Notes under the pieces: generated by a model | Database searches by the model: none | What the model was told of the DNA's origin: nothing | What the model saw: the letters and a program-made list of their open reading frames with translations, nothing else | Assembly (NCBI GenBank): GCA_050291935.1 | Contig: JBNKKR010000009.1 | Span: 1 to 64,000 of the forward strand | Origin: Desulfocapsa sp050291935 | GTDB taxonomy: Bacteria > Desulfobacterota > Desulfobulbia > Desulfobulbales > Desulfocapsaceae | Direction of reading: 5' to 3' | Length of the DNA stretch: 64,000 nt | Shown: positions 63,094 through 64,000 of the stretch, one piece after another | How the letters are laid out: each line of letters begins with the position of its first letter | Position numbering within the stretch: the stretch's first letter is position 1 | Translations under genes and position numbers: made by a program

Positions 63094-64000
63094 ATGACAA
63101 CTATTCATCACAAACTGGTCATTCTCGGTGCCGGTCCGGCAGGGCTTACGGCTGGATTATACGCGGCTCGAGCCAGAATGGATCATTTGCTTATCGAGAA
63201 AGGGGCTGAGGGGGGGCAGGTATTATTAACCGACTGGATCGACAATTATCCCGGTTTTCCAGAAGGACTTTCAGGTTTTGATCTCGCCGAAAAAATGGCT
63301 GCCCAAGCCAAACGTTTCGATTTACAATCAAGGTTTGGCAATGTCCTCTCCATGGATGTCACCGACAAACCGATACGTCTTCATTTAGAAGATGGCGATA
63401 TCATTACTTGTGACTGCTTAATTATCTGTACGGGTGCTCACCCAAGAACCCTTGGCATCCCTGGTGAAAAAGAGTTTGTGGGAAAAGGAGTCTCCTACTG
63501 CGCCACATGTGACGCTCCTTTTTATCGAAACATGCATGTTGCGGTGGTTGGCGGCGGCAATACAGCAGTCCAGGAGGCCTCCCACCTCACTAAATTTGCC
63601 GATAGAGTGACACTTATTCATCGTCGAAGTGAGCTTAGGGCCACAAAAATCCTTCAAGAAAAGGCCTTTGCCAACCCGCAGATCGACTTTATCTGGGATA
63701 GCACCGTCACTGCAATACACGGTAAAGAACAGGTTGAAAGTATACATGTATTGTCAAAGAATGGGGAAGAGTCGACCCTTGCGGTTGATGGCATTTTTAT
63801 ACTGGTAGGTGTTTTACCAAACAACACAATGCTCCCCTTAGAAGAACTCCAGGCTGACGCATCAGGTTTTATCCCAACGGATCAGGAAACAAGAACAGCG
63901 ATCCCTGGAATAATGGCTGCAGGGGACATTCGCAGCAAAGCGGTTCGTCAAGTGATCAACGCGGCAGGAGAAGGTGCAACCGCCGTCCTCGCTGCTGAAA
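63094..64000 (+). CDS. trxB: Thioredoxin reductase (partial, C-terminus outside window)
   Basis: 302 codons are visible: FAD motif ILGAGPAGLTAGLYAARA, redox-active CATCD in SYCATCDAPFY, and NADPH motif VVGGGNTAVQEASHL; the second FAD motif GDIRSKAVRQVINAAGEGATAA follows. ATG 63094 has no clear ribosome binding site. The gene runs off the end of the window, and only a few C-terminal residues should be missing. Confidence 0.95.
   Translation, partial: MTTIHHKLVILGAGPAGLTAGLYAARARMDHLLIEKGAEGGQVLLTDWIDNYPGFPEGLSGFDLAEKMAAQAKRFDLQSRFGNVLSMDVTDKPIRLHLEDGDIITCDCLIICTGAHPRTLGIPGEKEFVGKGVSYCATCDAPFYRNMHVAVVGGGNTAVQEASHLTKFADRVTLIHRRSELRATKILQEKAFANPQIDFIWDSTVTAIHGKEQVESIHVLSKNGEESTLAVDGIFILVGVLPNNTMLPLEELQADASGFIPTDQETRTAIPGIMAAGDIRSKAVRQVINAAGEGATAVLAAE

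Overview
The window is chromosomal DNA of an anaerobic Gram-negative bacterium, most likely a member of the Desulfobulbales (Desulfobacterota). This is an inference from gene content: a split ATP synthase with paired b and b' subunits, an NfnB/GltD-like flavoprotein, an acetate activation and uptake cluster, a prenyl-FMN (UbiD-type) decarboxylase, a YgaV/BigR-like regulator next to a DUF2892 membrane protein, and several lipoproteins. I saw no rRNA, tRNA, CRISPR array, prophage or intact insertion sequence. Most of the window is housekeeping DNA; the accessory material is thin and scattered.

Layout. 1-9.2 kb: an in-frame fusion of endonuclease III with exonuclease III (cut by the window edge), a YgiQ radical-SAM protein, efp with its lysyl-ligase epmA, the azlCD exporter, an Rpn-type nuclease, a 139-bp MITE-like element, an AEC transporter and an orphan ParA. 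9.2-20.4 kb: Ppx/GppA phosphatase, two small PEGA-like lipoproteins, the lon-DUF3465-dgkA operon, a YfcE-like phosphodiesterase, mutS and a TPR-AMIN-amidase. 20.4-31.5 kb: NfnB/GltD-like oxidoreductase, the F1 ATP synthase operon (b', b, delta, alpha, gamma, beta, epsilon) with promoter and terminator visible, alaS and an isochorismatase-fold hydrolase. 31.6-38.6 kb: one acetate locus, acs - cNMP/CBS/DUF294 protein - DnaQ-like exonuclease - DUF4212 - Na+/acetate-type symporter. 39-42 kb: small accessory genes, including the YgaV-like regulator and DUF2892 protein separated by a structured intergenic region. 42-46.4 kb: a 1428-residue dikinase-like protein. 46.5-51.7 kb: alpha-carbonic anhydrase, GAPDH, glycogen synthase, chorismate synthase and shikimate kinase. 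51.8-56.9 kb: cbpA-cbpM, then yjbQ - small ORF - ubiD family - pseudouridine synthase, a possible 29-codon leader and an HU protein. 57-64 kb: rimO, nucleoside phosphorylase, the F0 operon atpZ-atpI-atpB-atpE with its own promoter, hemL, trxA and the start of trxB.

How the parts fit. The ATP synthase is encoded in two operons about 31 kb apart, each with a sigma70-like promoter with a 17-bp spacer, so subunit stoichiometry must be coordinated in trans. The acetate locus couples uptake and activation with a putative regulatory pair (cNMP/CBS/nucleotidyltransferase plus exonuclease). The YgaV-like regulator keeps both cysteines used for persulfide sensing in that family, which would suit a sulfidogenic lifestyle. 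The observations I rate highest are the YgaV/DUF2892 region with its unexplained structured RNA candidate, the dikinase-like protein that has the ATP-grasp and phosphohistidine domains but no C-terminal PEP barrel, the Nth-Xth fusion, and the short ORF with a strong ribosome binding site ahead of the HU gene. None of these amounts to proof of a new system; each is stated with what would test it.
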